Source: Sesamum alatum
Taxonomy: Eukaryota > Streptophyta > Magnoliopsida > Lamiales > Pedaliaceae
NCBI GenBank assembly: GCA_034509735.1
Contig: JACGWO010000005.1
Location: 17,411,264 to 17,475,263, forward strand
Length of the DNA: 64,000 nucleotides
Direction of reading: 5' to 3'
The stretch's first letter is position 1; every line of letters starts with the position of its first letter. The notes under the pieces were generated by a model. It did no database searches. It saw nothing but the letters and a program-made list of their open reading frames with translations, and was not told the DNA's origin. The translations under genes and the position numbers were made by a program. This document shows positions 46,345 through 59,900 of the stretch, piece after piece.

Positions 46345-47041
46345 CTAGTATGCTACCCGTTCTATGCATGGATTAATTTAATTTAGAAGCATTAATATTA
46401 ATAAAACCTAAAGCATATAGATTTACATAAAATAGTTAAATGAAAGATTTTTAAATAATCAAGAATAAGTACAATAGTAAATTAATATAATTATGTTTAA
46501 AATATGTTACATAAAAATCAAAAAGCAACCCAAATTATAAATTGAATAATGACCATGAAATCAACTTCTTGAAATTCAAACCTGCAAATGTCAAAAAATA
46601 AACAAACAAATAAAAAGAGTGAATAAGACGGTTTATGAAATATATCATCAAAATATTTTATTATGGTGAACTTAGAAAACAAATGACAAATATAAATTTG
46701 ACAAAATTAAATTTTCTTTGATAAATAAACTTTGCACTTTTCATTAAATGAAACTTAATCATAAACTAGTGTGTATGACACACCCAAATGAGTATGCAAT
46801 TAATTTAAAACATAAATAATATAATTGTTGTTTTTAAAATATTCATATTAGTTAAATAAATAAAAAATAGTAAAAAATAAAAATTGTGGGAAGTTATTAA
46901 GAAAAGAGTGGGGAAGAGAGAGAAAATTGGAGGTTTAGAAAAAGAAAAAAAACTATAAATAATTTAAAAAATAAAAAAAATGATAGACCAAAAAAATTTG
47001 AGACACCAAATAGGTGCTCTTCAATTATAATAAAGTATAGA
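46345..47041 (-). mobile_element. 697-bp non-autonomous Helitron
   Basis: On the minus strand it starts A|TCTATACTTTATTATAATTG at 47041 and ends with a hairpin-bearing tail (CCATGCATAG-AACGGG), then CATACTAG|T at 46345. It has no coding capacity. Its 3' end directly abuts the 5' side of the second large Helitron, and its 5' end lies about ten bases beyond the stop of the RPA-like pseudogene. Confidence 0.75.
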
Positions 47042-47051
47042 TACTTACAAT

Positions 47052-49010
47052 TTATTTATGCAAAAGATTCAATCTCTTTGGAAGATGAGAACACTCTTCA
47101 CACCAATCAACTGGTAAAATAAAATTCACCGGATAGCGAGCATTTGACCTTGGAGAAATTGGTGGTACATGCACAATAAATGTATAGGCACGGCTTATGA
47201 ATGAGTTGATGTGGTCTTGCATCATCTTTCTGCCATTCTCCTAGTAACATAATATGTCATGCCAAAACTATTAGTATATATGAAATATTGTGTGAGTCTC
47301 AAAATAGGATTGTTATTTACCTTTTCTTCCAAAATTTTAAAATAAGCAGCTTGATTCCGAAATATATATATTTGGTTTGCTTTTTAAACAATTTAAAATC
47401 TATATTACCGTTGCTATCTTTCACTCTAAGATGAACTTGAAACTTGTAATTACAAAAGAATTTATTTAACATCAAATAAATAATAAAATGATATAAGTAG
47501 ATAATATGAAAAATAGTACCTGATAGTTGCATCAACAACGCCATTATATCTAATACAAATTGATTGCCCACGATAAGGTTTGCAACTATCTTCACATTGA
47601 TTGCATGTTGCGTACCATATATTATCAACATCAATTTTCTCAACATGACTAATGATGCGAATTTTTTTTACCTGTGCATTTAAATTCCATAATCATATTA
47701 AACTATAATATTTTCTAATATTTAGTAAGTAATAACAAAATTAAAATTCTTACACCATCCTGAGATCCATAATCACATATCCAAAATCTTTTAGCATTTG
47801 AGATTTTTAATGGCTTGGATATTGTAAATCTGCTTGATCGAATTAAAGAAATCAATTTTTGTGGGCCACGATTTTCATTAAACCTTCAAAATGAAGTGCA
47901 AGTTGTAAAAAATGATAAGAAGTTCCAACATAGTAACATTTTAATGTGTAGTTTCCCTTACCAAGTCCTCAGACGATCTGTAAACTTTATTTTGTAGTTG
48001 ATATACAATTTGCTAAGTTATGTGTATATATAGATGGACCTGCAAATAATGAAAGTAACATTAGAAAAAGAATAATTACATTTTGTATTTAATTTAAACA
48101 AATATATTTACCTTCAAATTTTTTAATCACAACGCCACATGCCAACAAAATATTATTGTGATCAAGCATTTTGGACAATCTTTCCCCTTCATCAACGACA
48201 AAATTACCACATAGAACCATACGAACAACTGTCATACTGGTATATGTAAAATTAAATAATTAGTTCCAATCATATTTATCATATTTCATAACAATTGAAA
48301 AAACACAGTAGAAAATACGTACGTGGTATCAAGGATCAAGATTTAACGAATAAATGAACCATTTGGAGCTTGTCAACAATGAGTAGCACAAACAACCAAT
48401 CCAAAAATATCTGCAAAAAAGTATAAATTAGTTTATATATGTATATATATATATAAGAAGCATGTATATACAATTAATTAAAATACAAATTTACTTACCG
48501 ATAAGCTGGTAATCCAAATTCATGTGGCATTCTATGTCTTTCAATCTAACAATGTGATAAAAATAGCATAAAAACTCATCCTGACGATCTGTAATATCTT
48601 CAATCTTCACACCATGGCCTAATAACAACTGATAGTGGTGGGGTAGTATTCTATATTTTTTATCAGCTACTATCATTTGTACACCTTGAATATTATATAT
48701 GTTTTTTTCAGCAAGGCATGAAATGATGTAAGCAACATTACAACCATAAAACCACACCTTGCATGAAGAAACCTTGCCAAATTTGACAAAAATAGATGCA
48801 ATTTTGTCAAAATTTTCTAAATTTATAAAAGTAAAACATAAATCTACAAAGAGAATAAAATCAGATATATCCTTACTTTACAATCAACAAATACCATCTT
48901 CAATGTTCTTATCTTATGCTCGTGTGTGTACATCTACCAGTCTGATCAAGCGAACCTTGGTGTTAAATCTGCCACCATGTGGACTCAATAACTCTAAAGG
49001 TGTATATATT
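47052..49010 (-). pseudogene. Helitron-encoded RPA70-like single-strand DNA-binding protein
   Basis: Several exons on the minus strand. 48990-48870 encodes SPHGGRFNTKVRLIRLVDVHT and 48757-48491 encodes VWFYGCNVAYIISCL, IQGVQMIVADKKYRILPHHY (first OB fold, DBD-A type). 47940-47760 is a partial middle region. 47672-47524 encodes DVDNIWYATCNQCEDSCKPY (Cys motif of the DBD-C zinc ribbon) followed after an intron by KFQVHLRVKDSNGNIDFKLF. The last exon, 47241-47052 (MMQDHINSFISRAYTFIVHV ... stop), has an AG acceptor and a TAA end. RPA-like genes accompany Rep/helicase in many plant Helitrons and probably protect single-stranded intermediates. There are stops and shifts (48870-48900, 47330, 47850), so it is decayed. 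Confidence 0.75.
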
Positions 49011-49287
49011 ATTATATTTGTATCTCCTGCATTTATCAATAATATTTATTTTAACCTTTTAATGTATATAATTTTTTGAAACATATGAATACATTGCAAT
49101 TTAGCGGAAAAAAAAACATAAATATTAGAAAAATGTGAACTATGCATGATTATGCAATCATGATAAATTTTGTATAGACCAATATTAATATGAATGTTAT
49201 GATAAGATATGTAGTTATGCTAAAAAGATAATTGTAAAGACAAATATAAAATAAAAATAATTTTATTCATGAATTGCAGCAAGTACC

Positions 49288-52200
49288 TTAGGATACATGA
49301 TATTTTTTTGTGCAATTTCGAGGTATTCCAGGTTTATTACAAATGAGCATCTTTAAACCTAATGGATTTGTTACACATAACAATGTAACATATAACTGAC
49401 CATGTGAAAATACTGGTTCTGGCAAATACAATCCTACTCTATCTAGTGCTTGTCCTTGACTCTTATTAATAGTCATTGCAAATGCCAACTTTAAAGGAAA
49501 TTGTCTTCTCTTCATTGGAACAAATGTTTGAGATTGAGTGGTGGTAAGAACAATTTTTGGAATCAGGACTTCCTCACCCATATGAGATCCGGTGATGACA
49601 CGTGCCTCAAGCACCTTTTAACCCATTTTCGAGATAATGAGCCGAGTTCCATTGCACAAACCCAAAGACTAGTTAAGATTCCTCATAAGCATAACATGCG
49701 CCCCTTTCTTTAGCTCCAAGCAATGATTAGGAATTCCAAAAACCTTTATAGAGTTCAACAATTCTGGCGGATTCATATTTTGGTCATGATTACTTGTTTC
49801 TGCAGGACACAAGGTGTCCGCACTACAAAATTGATGAATTTCACCTGGTAGCGTAGACAATATTATGGAATTGATTTAATCAACATCACTATTTTTTTGG
49901 GGCTAAAATAGCTCTTTCTTTCAGATAAATACAAGTGTTGTACTTATCATTCAACCCCTGATAGGTTTCATTTATCAGCTGCATCAAGGAATTATCACCA
50001 TTTTCTATTAAAAACACTTCGGGGATTTCAATCCAGTCAGATTCTCCACCATCACTAAAAGATAAACATCTTGCTTTTCCATGTCCGATCAAATTAATCC
50101 ATTTAGCAAAACTTCGTAATTGATCATGTGAGTGTGTTGAATCTTCCTGCAGCATAAGCCACACGTTTATCTTTAGATGCATCACTTTACATTGATTCCA
50201 AAGTTCTGACTTGTGTGATGAGGCTGCAACAGTAGACTTGCACCGACCTTTAGTTACAACAGGCAACATCTGTTTAAAATCTCCCCCTAATATGCACAAT
50301 TTTCCATAAAAAGGCTTATTAAGAGAAAAATGCTATGTTCCCTTTAATAAATCTTTTAGAGAATTATTCACTGCTTCAAAATCATGTTGATGCACCATTG
50401 ACTCCTCATCCCAAATTACCTATGACGGCCACAAATTTTTATACACAATTATGGGATTAATTGGTAATTATTTAAGAAATTTAGTTAATTAATAAATAAA
50501 TAAATTGTAGATTAAATATTGATCATATTAAGACTTGAACAGAGTGAATTGGAGCTTTATATAATATTTGGGAGCAAATTATATTAATTAAGAAAATTAA
50601 AAATGACGTAATGGGTATTTTAAAAAAGTTTATTAAAATTAAAAAAAATTAAAAAGAAAGAAGGATAATGATGGGTGCTGGTGCTCGCATCTTTTTCATA
50701 AAAGAAAACACATACACACGCACACACACATACAAACGATTTCGGCGAAACAGTAAGGTAAGTAATCAATGATTTTAAGTTTTGATTAATTTATATATTA
50801 TATTATTTAATTAGTATATTTATTAAATATGATCTATACTATTCGATTTAGTGTTTAACCAGAAAATTTTATGAATTTGAGTATTTATAAATTAGTGTTT
50901 GGTTAAATGTCCTAATTGAATTAGGGGTGTTATAATTAATGACTTAAACTGTTTAATTTACTAGATTTAATCATTTCTATAATTGAGTGGCTTAGTTAAT
51001 CGGGTTGAAAATTATATTTGAGAAATATTATAGAATTATATTTGAAAATGTTATATTTACTAAAGATGAGTATGTTTTGAGATAATTAAATCCAAAATTG
51101 TTATTAAGAATTGTAGTTATAATAGGATGAGGGGTTTAATGAAATATTGAGAGACTAGTGAAAAATATATAAATACTATTTAATATTTTATTTAGAAATT
51201 GACATTCTAGATATTAATTATACACATTATACCTTATTATAGGACACGGATAAAGTAGAGGACCGAACGACTTCATATCTGCTAACTAAATCTGTATAAA
51301 ATCGAGGTAAGTAAATAATTAGTACTCTCTCTATATGTGTTCTTTCTTTGTCATACTACCTTTATGTAAGTCTATGATGTGTGCTAGGATTAGTCTATTT
51401 TGAGTTCTATGAGTTATTGGTCATTTGATTTGAACGATTAATGTTGTGAAAGTGAAATGACGAAACGTATTGAAATGTTCTATTTGTTGAATGATGTGTT
51501 GTCGGTGCTTGCAAATGATAATGTGCTGGTATGGGCTATTACTTGACTAGTTGGCTTACAAGAATGGTGATATGTGGAATCAAGGGAGTGATCAAAATTA
51601 AATATAATTATGATATGAATACCCCTTGATGTTGTTGAATAGCCTATGTGGCAAAATGAAATGAAAAGAGCTATGGTACGATATGAAAGAGCTATGATGC
51701 GATGTGCAAAGAGCTATGATGCAAAATGAGATTGATCTGTGTGGCATGTTAAGGGGATTTATGTATATATATGAATGAATAGTGAGGTTGAGTTGGTGGA
51801 AAAAAATACTATATCACCTTTCTGGTAAGTCAACTAGGAAAAGACAAGTTTGATTAATTGTCGTGTTATGAGATGGCTACGTGGAGAAATGAAATGAAAC
51901 GTGTTTGATCGAATTGTTTATATTTTATATGTGTTGCTTGTTTTTGTCTTGTTGATATAATTGAGGTGTGTGTATAGTTGGTGTCGGGTATTTACTTATT
52001 GAGTTGCAGGCTCATCCCTCTGCTAACATTTTTTAGGTGTAGATTTTGTTGTGCCTACTCACGACAGCTAGGTCCACATTTTGCATTCTAGTTAGGTCGG
52101 GCTAGTATGCAGTTTTCTCCTCATCGTAAATAGAAATAGAAATCTCATTTTGGATTAAAAGCGAGAATAGCATGTGAACTAATTATAACAGTTCTATTTT

Positions 52201-55200
52201 TTACATACTTGATATATATATATATATATATGATCTTGTGGATGAGATGATGTATATGCTTGTTGTGATGATGAAACTACGTGTATTTATACTCAGTAGG
52301 GACTGAATATGTGCATAATACATATATAAAAAGGATTTACATTAAGTGTAATATTTAGGGGAGACATAGTCATAGTGCCGTTAGTGGGTGCTACATTACC
52401 AATGAAGCCTCTGGAATTAATTGAGCTAAATCGGAGTTTTTGTTGATAGGACAATATGATGATTCTTCTAAATCAAATGGAATTTTGAAATGCGAATGCG
52501 CTGTCCTTCTTCCTGGTAACAACAATGCTGGAATCCCAGATGATGCAATTGATAAGATAATTTTTTTTCTGAGACATGAATTATGAGATTATTTTTTTCC
52601 ACAAATACGTCTTCCCAGTTCCCCCACTACCATTTACAAAAAAAAAGCCACCACATCTACTCTTGTATGCTTTAATTATAGTATTATGAACTCTTAACTG
52701 ATCATCATTCAAACGATTGAAGTATGATTGAAATGATTGTTTTTCCATAATGCTATCATATTGAAGCTCTTCTCGTATAAGTCTATTTGTTATGTGGCCA
52801 AAAGATCTGGAAGATGGTAGGGGCATAGGAGAAAGTCTCCAAATGACTTTCCATTTCTGTTAAGTATACATTCAATTTCTTGAAGTGCCCAATCCTTCAA
52901 GTCCGTGTTAGTTAAATGTATGTTGGTATCCGTTATATCTCGTCTGACTATGTGTTGCAAATCATCTACCATAGCCCTCTAATGTTGTTCCAATAAATTA
53001 ATAGGATCTGTTATCTCTGAAAACATAAGCATGGTAGAAAACATGTTTCGAAGTGTAATTGATGATGACCAAATTGATGCTTCAGATAGTGTTTCATGCC
53101 ATTCATTATCCTCATCTAACAAACCACGGGCTGCACAGGCTTGCTTAAATGTAGGATATATAATCCCATTAAAAGTTCTTAAATCCTCAAAATATTGAGC
53201 TCCACGAACTTTATAGAGTAGCATACGCAAGTAGTATTTTTCTCCAGAAGGCAACTTGCCAATACATTTACCATATTTTTTCATGACCTAGTCCTTTGTA
53301 GTCTGCTTCCAAACCCAAGCAGTAGAAATTCTACATAAAGTAAAGATCTTGCTTGAATACACTTTTTGTTTGCTTCAAACCATTTGGTTAACATTGTATC
53401 ATGAATACGTTCACGATTGACAATGTTATACAAATGATCTTCTTCACGGAACACCACAAACTGTTGATTTGACAAATGGTATTGTAAGCGTTCAACAGTT
53501 GGGCTATGTCTTTGTAGCTCAAAGTCATATATTCTCCAACACGATTCAATAGTTGATACATAACGACAATCCAAATACTGTTTCATTTCATCAACTTGTC
53601 TGTACCTCTGCTCATTATTCTGGCTGCTTTCAATATTATTTTCAATAACAATTATAGCCCGATCAGTTCCCTTACACATGTATTTGTACATGTACTTCAT
53701 CAATTTTGGAGATGCACATTTCTCAACATTTTATGTGAGCATCAAACAACACAAGGAGGTCGCAATTGTGTGGAACAATCCATCTGTTGTTTATTTCCAC
53801 CCCATTAATCATCACAGTATTTCTGGAATCACATCTACGCCTATATGCCACAAATCCATCTCCATCAATGGTAGTATGATCACAATTTTTTTTTGGATAG
53901 TGTTTAGAACACTTTCCATCTACCATGCATGAGGTATTTGGATTATATGGCCCACATGGTCCATGAATCATACATCTGACAACAGTTTCATACGCTAAAG
54001 GGTCGGCATCCTTGTCAGGAATTTCAGCACATATAAACTCATCAATGTCTTCTGGAGTGATATGCTTATCTTGGTTAGATAAAGTCAAAGTTATGTGTGA
54101 ATGATGTAGTCCTCGTTTCTAAAATTATACCACAAGAATATCTGTTTGCATTGAAAATTTTAAAATATTAATAAATTTAATAAGTTCATATATATCAAAT
54201 AAAAATTTGACATATATATATATATGATATAATTGCTAATACATTTCCAAAAAAACTTTTTTTCCTTGAAGTGTTCCATCAACTGCTTAAGTTTGATTCT
54301 GAATATTCTTGCTACAATGTCTGGTCTATCTTCTGTACGCTGATCAAGTAGCTTTAGCAGTTCTCGAGAAATTTCCTGCTAATTAGGATTACATGTAAAT
54401 GTAATAAAAAAGTCAGGAGGTCCAGTTGCTCACATATGGCTATAGAATCTTGATAATGTTGCATCATATTACGCGGACCTCCTGTAAATGATGATGGCAA
54501 TACAATCCTTCTTCCAATTGCACCAGCATCTATGTCCCTTGTGACGACAACATCTTCTAGACCTTGATACAAATCTCCACGCATTTCAGCTTGATGTGTT
54601 TTTACGTAATTTGACATTTGTTGTTCAATTGTTGCATAGCAATCAATAGCTAGTTGGTTAAACAAACGCCCCCCCTTGTAAAAGTGTCGTCCCTTCTGAT
54701 TCTCTATGTTGGAATCGAAAAGCCCAAAACTCTCTCATACAGACCTTTTCTTTTCTTGATTGGTCTGAGATTGTGTTGTAAGGTATACCAATTCTCCACC
54801 CATCGGTTCCATATAGAAAGAGTAATGGATATTGAAGTGGTGTATATGACAGATGCGTCTCACTAATTCGTTTCAAGTATCCATCATTTTTGCAGACAAT
54901 AATGTCACGACATCCAACAACATTAGTATCATCTCCAACACTTAACACAACAATCTCATTAGTGGTTGGTTGAATGTATTGCCTATCGCTCCTTGAATGC
55001 AAGATGTGTACGTACGAATTCAAACCACTATCCTGCTGCAATGCATCTCTTGCATTATGAAATACTTGAACATAAGGATTCACGCTATCCAACATAACTT
55101 TCAAACCCTCAACAATAGCAGTGAGGTTTACCGAGTTAGCATCTCGTAAGATTCTCAACTGGTTGCGAACTTCATTTTCTGCATCACAAATATACAACTG

Positions 55201-55602
55201 AACAAAGCTGTTCATACAGGTGGCGGAGGTAAAGATCCAATCCGATGATAAGTTTCACCAGATATCTTAAAGCATGGTAGTCCTCTGTCATCTTGAACAG
55301 AGGTATCAACCTTTCCACCCATTGATGTGAAACAAAACATAGAATTTAAGGATCTTATGTTGCCTTTAAACAAACGACCCTTCAATAATCCATCAAGATA
55401 CTCAGGAGAATGTGGCAACAATGGTAAACTGCTTTTTCAATTTGACAACATAGCCCAAACTTAGGATTAATATTTGAGCTATGTTTAAGTTTCTCTTATA
55501 ACAACATAATGGCACCACAAAATCGACAAACAACATTTCTCTCACCAAATGTTGATCTTGTAGATACTCGATCAGTTACAGCTCGTGGTATTGTTGGTTG
55601 AT
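49288..55602 (-). pseudogene. Helitron Rep/Pif1-type helicase (RepHel), interrupted
   Basis: Minus-strand order: Cys motif VVCRFCGAIML...CC (55560-55450); YLDGLLKGRLF, SMFCFTSMGGKVD and YHRIGSL (55421-55212); Helitron_like_N region FVQLYICDAENEVRNQLRIL to TGGPRNMMQHYQDS (55215-54354); after an intron, RGLHHSHITL (Rep histidine motif, H-S-H here) and DGKCSKHYPK (54115-53723); KYMYKYMCKGTDRA with the two catalytic-type Tyr spaced Y-x3-Y (53703 on); helicase with Walker A GSGGTGKTYLWK (52600) and LSIASSGIPALLLPG (52540); Walker B VIWDEESM and GGDFKQMLPVV (50425, 50290); C-terminal FAMTINKSQGQALDRVGLYL (49470). Rep nicks and joins one strand; the helicase unwinds it. A solo LTR (50421-52395) and several stops/frameshifts (e.g. 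55480, 55430, 53700, 53280, 52980) disable it. Confidence 0.92.
50421..52395 (+). mobile_element. 1,975-bp solo LTR inserted in the helicase gene
   Basis: Flanked by a perfect TTACC duplication (50416-50420 and 52396-52400). Removing it and one TTACC rejoins the helicase frame exactly at ...IPEASLV-IWDEESM. The element begins TATGACGGCCACAAATTT and ends GGGTGCTACA; many plant gypsy LTRs begin TGTGACG..., so the first bases may have changed. There is no primer site, coding domain or second LTR. A GAGGTAAGTAA motif near 51305 resembles a splice donor in such LTRs. Confidence 0.8.
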
Positions 55603-56262
55603 CTGTTACTTTTCAATGTCATATATTAATAATAAATAGGATGATAGAATATGTTTTATTATATCTTAATTGGAGATATATTAAAATCACTTTCAAGTAT
55701 ATATATAGATTGTTTATGTTAAAATTTGGAGATATAAAAGACTTTTTTTTTTTGAAATATTATTTTTCATTCTTCCATGCTATCTAGTTTAGGAGTTATG
55801 AGAATACATATAGGTTTACGATAGACTAAACTATCCATAATCGTTAGTTCACTACTATAAGTAAATTGAATATACAGGAGAAATATTCTTATTGTATTGT
55901 ATCCTCAATAAGGTAAATAGTTGTCTTTTATCAATTATATATTTTTCTTTTATTAGTGCAAATATAAGAAGCCAAAGAATTGGATCGACATATTGTTACG
56001 TTGAAACATTATGAATTCATGTGTGTTCTATTATTCTATCATACTAACTAAACATTATTTTTATACCGCAATAATATTCTTATCTTTCGAAGAGGTTAAT
56101 TTAAATAACGAAGCAATTTATATGCTTTATATAATTATATTTAAAATATATGGTTACATATTAGTTTCCATTAGACCAAAAGAAAAAATAAATAATAAAC
56201 AATTAATTATCAAATTATGATATTTATTAAGTGTGTTAATATTACAGATAATATCTAAATAA

Positions 56263-56860
56263 TTAACATGCAATAATCATGTAACATACGACATAATAAA
56301 AGAATAAGATAATAAGAATTAAATTATTATTACCTTGCACCAAGATAGCATGTGATGAAGTTAGATTATCATCACGTGCATTGTTATTTTCCATAGGGAT
56401 GTTGCTTGGTACTAATTGTTCATCATCTGAATCAATAGTATCTTGTCTATGTTTTTCTACATATATTACAGTAAGTACATATGTCAAGTCTTTCGCTATT
56501 GTATATTAAGCAGTAGAGATTGAATGAAATAAATTATATGCAACAGAAGTTCATATACCTTGTAAAATGGTTGAATGTGTTATTTGGCCCATATACACGT
56601 CATGAATTCCACTTGTAGTTCCATGCTCATGGATTGATCGAACTGGTCCAGCTTGAGGATTGTAGTTTATGGGGGTAATATGAACTCTCCCACAATTTTT
56701 TTTTTGTTACCATTTAAACTTAGTAAGATATTCTTATAATGATAATATAACAATGATGTTTTTTAATTATGAAGATTTTGAATGTTTATTTATTTTTACA
56801 GAACTTACCATGTACAACGGTATGTGAGTCTCTTCTTGTGTCATTGTAAATTTCTTCTAC
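56263..56860 (-). pseudogene. Upstream exons of the Helitron gene
   Basis: Short open exons with plausible splice sites upstream of RepHel: about 56487-56335 (EKHRQDTIDSDDEQLVPSNI, DNLTSSHAILVQ), 56700-56561 (GRVHITPINYNPQAGPVRSI, HDVYMGQITHSTILQ, donor GTATATG) and about 56870-56813 (MVEEIYNDTRRDSHTVVHG). No domain recognised; they look like a low-complexity, Ser/Asp/Gln-rich N-terminal region. Assignment to the Helitron rests on strand, order and splice sites only. Confidence 0.45.
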
Positions 56861-56984
56861 CATATTTCTAAACACCCCCAAATTATACTCTATATAACCA
56901 ATAAATAAAACAAATATGAATAAATGTATAGATTATTATTCATGAAAATACGCTAAAAACTATTTATTTATACCCTGCGCAATA

Positions 56985-59900
56985 GGAACTGAGTAGAGTA
57001 TTGTTGGAGTTGTAAGCCGGTCTCCATCATTATTAATAGACTCTTCCCTTGCGTGTTACCACGTTCAAAGAAGGTATTACTATATTTTTATGTCATATTA
57101 GTAATTATATCCATCAAATCCATATACATTAATTATACATATTTGAATAAAAATATATAATAAATATTAAAAGGAAGACCAACTACTAACAATGTGAGCA
57201 AGGGGCAGATTTATCAAGGTTGGTTGATTGCCACCATTCTCACCAACAAATTATATCAATTAATGTCAATTTTCAAAATGTGCATAAGTTGTAAAAAATG
57301 AATAGATTGCATGTTGTCAATGTAAGTACGAAACTGAGAAATATTTAGTAAAAATATTAATTTTAGATACTTACTCCTTTCGATATGAGCAGGGGGTAAT
57401 CTATCGAGGTTGATGGATCACCAACAATAGCATTATCGCCTGCAAGTTATGGTATTTAGATTAAATTTATATATTGATTAATTTAATTTTTTAATAAAGA
57501 TATATATATATATAATATCTTGTTAGAAAATGAATAAAGTACATATCTTGGAGTCTGACCATAAAACATGTCCACCAATAGATGAGTATATTTTTTACAT
57601 TTTAAATATAATAAACTTCTATAAAATTCAATAGTACGGTAAATTAAACTAAAATAAAGATATATGCAAATACTTAAAAATCTATTATGATATTAGAATG
57701 AGATAATTTACCATTCATGATCAATGTAGGAGAAAGTACTGCCAATGTTGGTTGGTTGCCACCGATATGACCCATGAGCTCTTGTCCTATATAAAATACA
57801 TATATAGATACACACATTCTGATTTTAAAATGATTATATATTTATAAGAAAAAATAAAGAGAAGGTTAAAAAAATTAATGCAATAAGAAATGAGGAGATA
57901 CAAATATAAGGTAATATACTTTCTCTAAGGGCATACCAGCTTGGGCCACCTGAGGATGGTGCAATGGGTTATCATTGATTCATCCATCACGTCCATTATT
58001 TCTTGTTTGGGATAATGATCCCTGATTAGAACGTCCTCCTAGCAGAATGTGTCGAAGACTCTCATTTACGTCAAGCTCGTGATGTTGGAATATAAATATT
58101 GGGTTCTTCATTAACGATGGATTGTCTATTGTGCAATTCAGATAACTGCTGATATTTCATATCAATGCGTGCCAAAATTTCTAAAACTGAATTGTTATTA
58201 ACTCCCCAATGAGGCTTTGTATATAACTCTATCTTGCTTTTCGGTCTAGCAAGCTTGTAACCAACTTGAATTGCATTCATTTTTGCACCTATAAGAAGAA
58301 ATTATTACATCATCATCGTTAATATATATAATAAAAATGCAATGATGAGCTTCTAACAATTTAGTTCTTAACCTTCTTATCAAAAAGTGGGGAATATAAC
58401 TTTCTGAAAACTTTGAAAGCCTTAAATGTATTTTTCGTCATATGTCTTTTTAATTTTGCGCGATTTTAGTCCTTCAGTCGTCGAAGTTCGCAAATGTTGT
58501 TAGAAATTGAGTAGAGTATTGTTGGAGTTGTAAACCGGTCTCCATCATTGTTAATAGACTCTTCCCCTGCATTGTTAGCACGTTCAAAGAAAGTATTGTT
58601 ATATTTTTATGTTATATTAGTAATTATATCCATAAAATCTATATACATTAATTATACATATTTAATGAAATTATATAATAAATATTAAAAGGAAGACTAA
58701 CTATTGACAATGTGAGCAGGGAGCAGATTGATCAAGGTTGTTTGATTGCCACCATTATCACCTACAAATTATATCAATTAATCTCAATTTTCAAAATGTG
58801 CATAAGTTGTAAAAAATAAATAGATTGCATGTTGTCATTGTAAGTACAAAAGTAAGAAATATTTAGCAAAAATATTAATTTGAGATACTTACTATTTTCG
58901 ATATGAGCAGGGGTAAATCTATCGAGGTTGATGGATAGCCAACAATAGCATTATCATCTGCAAGTTATAGTATTTAGATTAAACGTTTATATTGATTAAT
59001 TTAATTTTTTTAATAAATATATATATATATATATATATAGTATCTTGTCAGAAAATGAATATAGTACATATCTTGGAGTGTGACCATAAAACATATTGAC
59101 CAATAGAACAATATATTTTTTACATTTTAAATATAATAAAATTAAAATTCAAGAGTACGGTAAATTAAACTGAAATAAAGATATATACAAATACATACAA
59201 ATCTATTATCATATTAGAATGAGATAATTTAACATTCACGATCAATGTAGGAGAAAGTACTGCCAATGTTGGTAGGTTGCCACTGTTATGACCCATGAGC
59301 TCTTGTCCTATATAAAATACATATATATATACACACATTCTGATTTTAAAAAGATTATATATCTATAAGAAATAATAAAGAGAAGGTTAAAAAAAAGGCA
59401 ATAAAAAATGAGGAGATACAGATATAATGCAATATATTTTCTCTAAGGGCATACTATCTTTGGCCACCTGAGGATGGTGCAATAGATTCTCATTGGTTCG
59501 TCCATCACGTCCATTATTTCTTGTACAGGAAGATGATTCCTTATTAGGACGTCTAACATGTCGAAGACCCTCACCTACGTCTAGCTCGTGATGTTGGCAT
59601 ATAAATATTGGGTTCCTCATTAACGATGGATTGTCTATTGTGTAATTCAGATAACTGCTGATATTCCATATCAATGCGTGCCAAAATTTCTACAATAGAA
59701 TTGTTATTAACTCCCCTATGACGTTTTGTATATAACTCTTTCTTTCTTTTCAGCCTCGCAAGCTTGTAACCAACTTGAATTTCATTCATTTTTGCACCTA
59801 AAATAAGAAATTATTACATCATCATCGTTAATATATATAATACAAATGCAATGATGAGCTTCTAACAATTTAGTTCTTAACCTTCTCACCAAAAAGTGGG

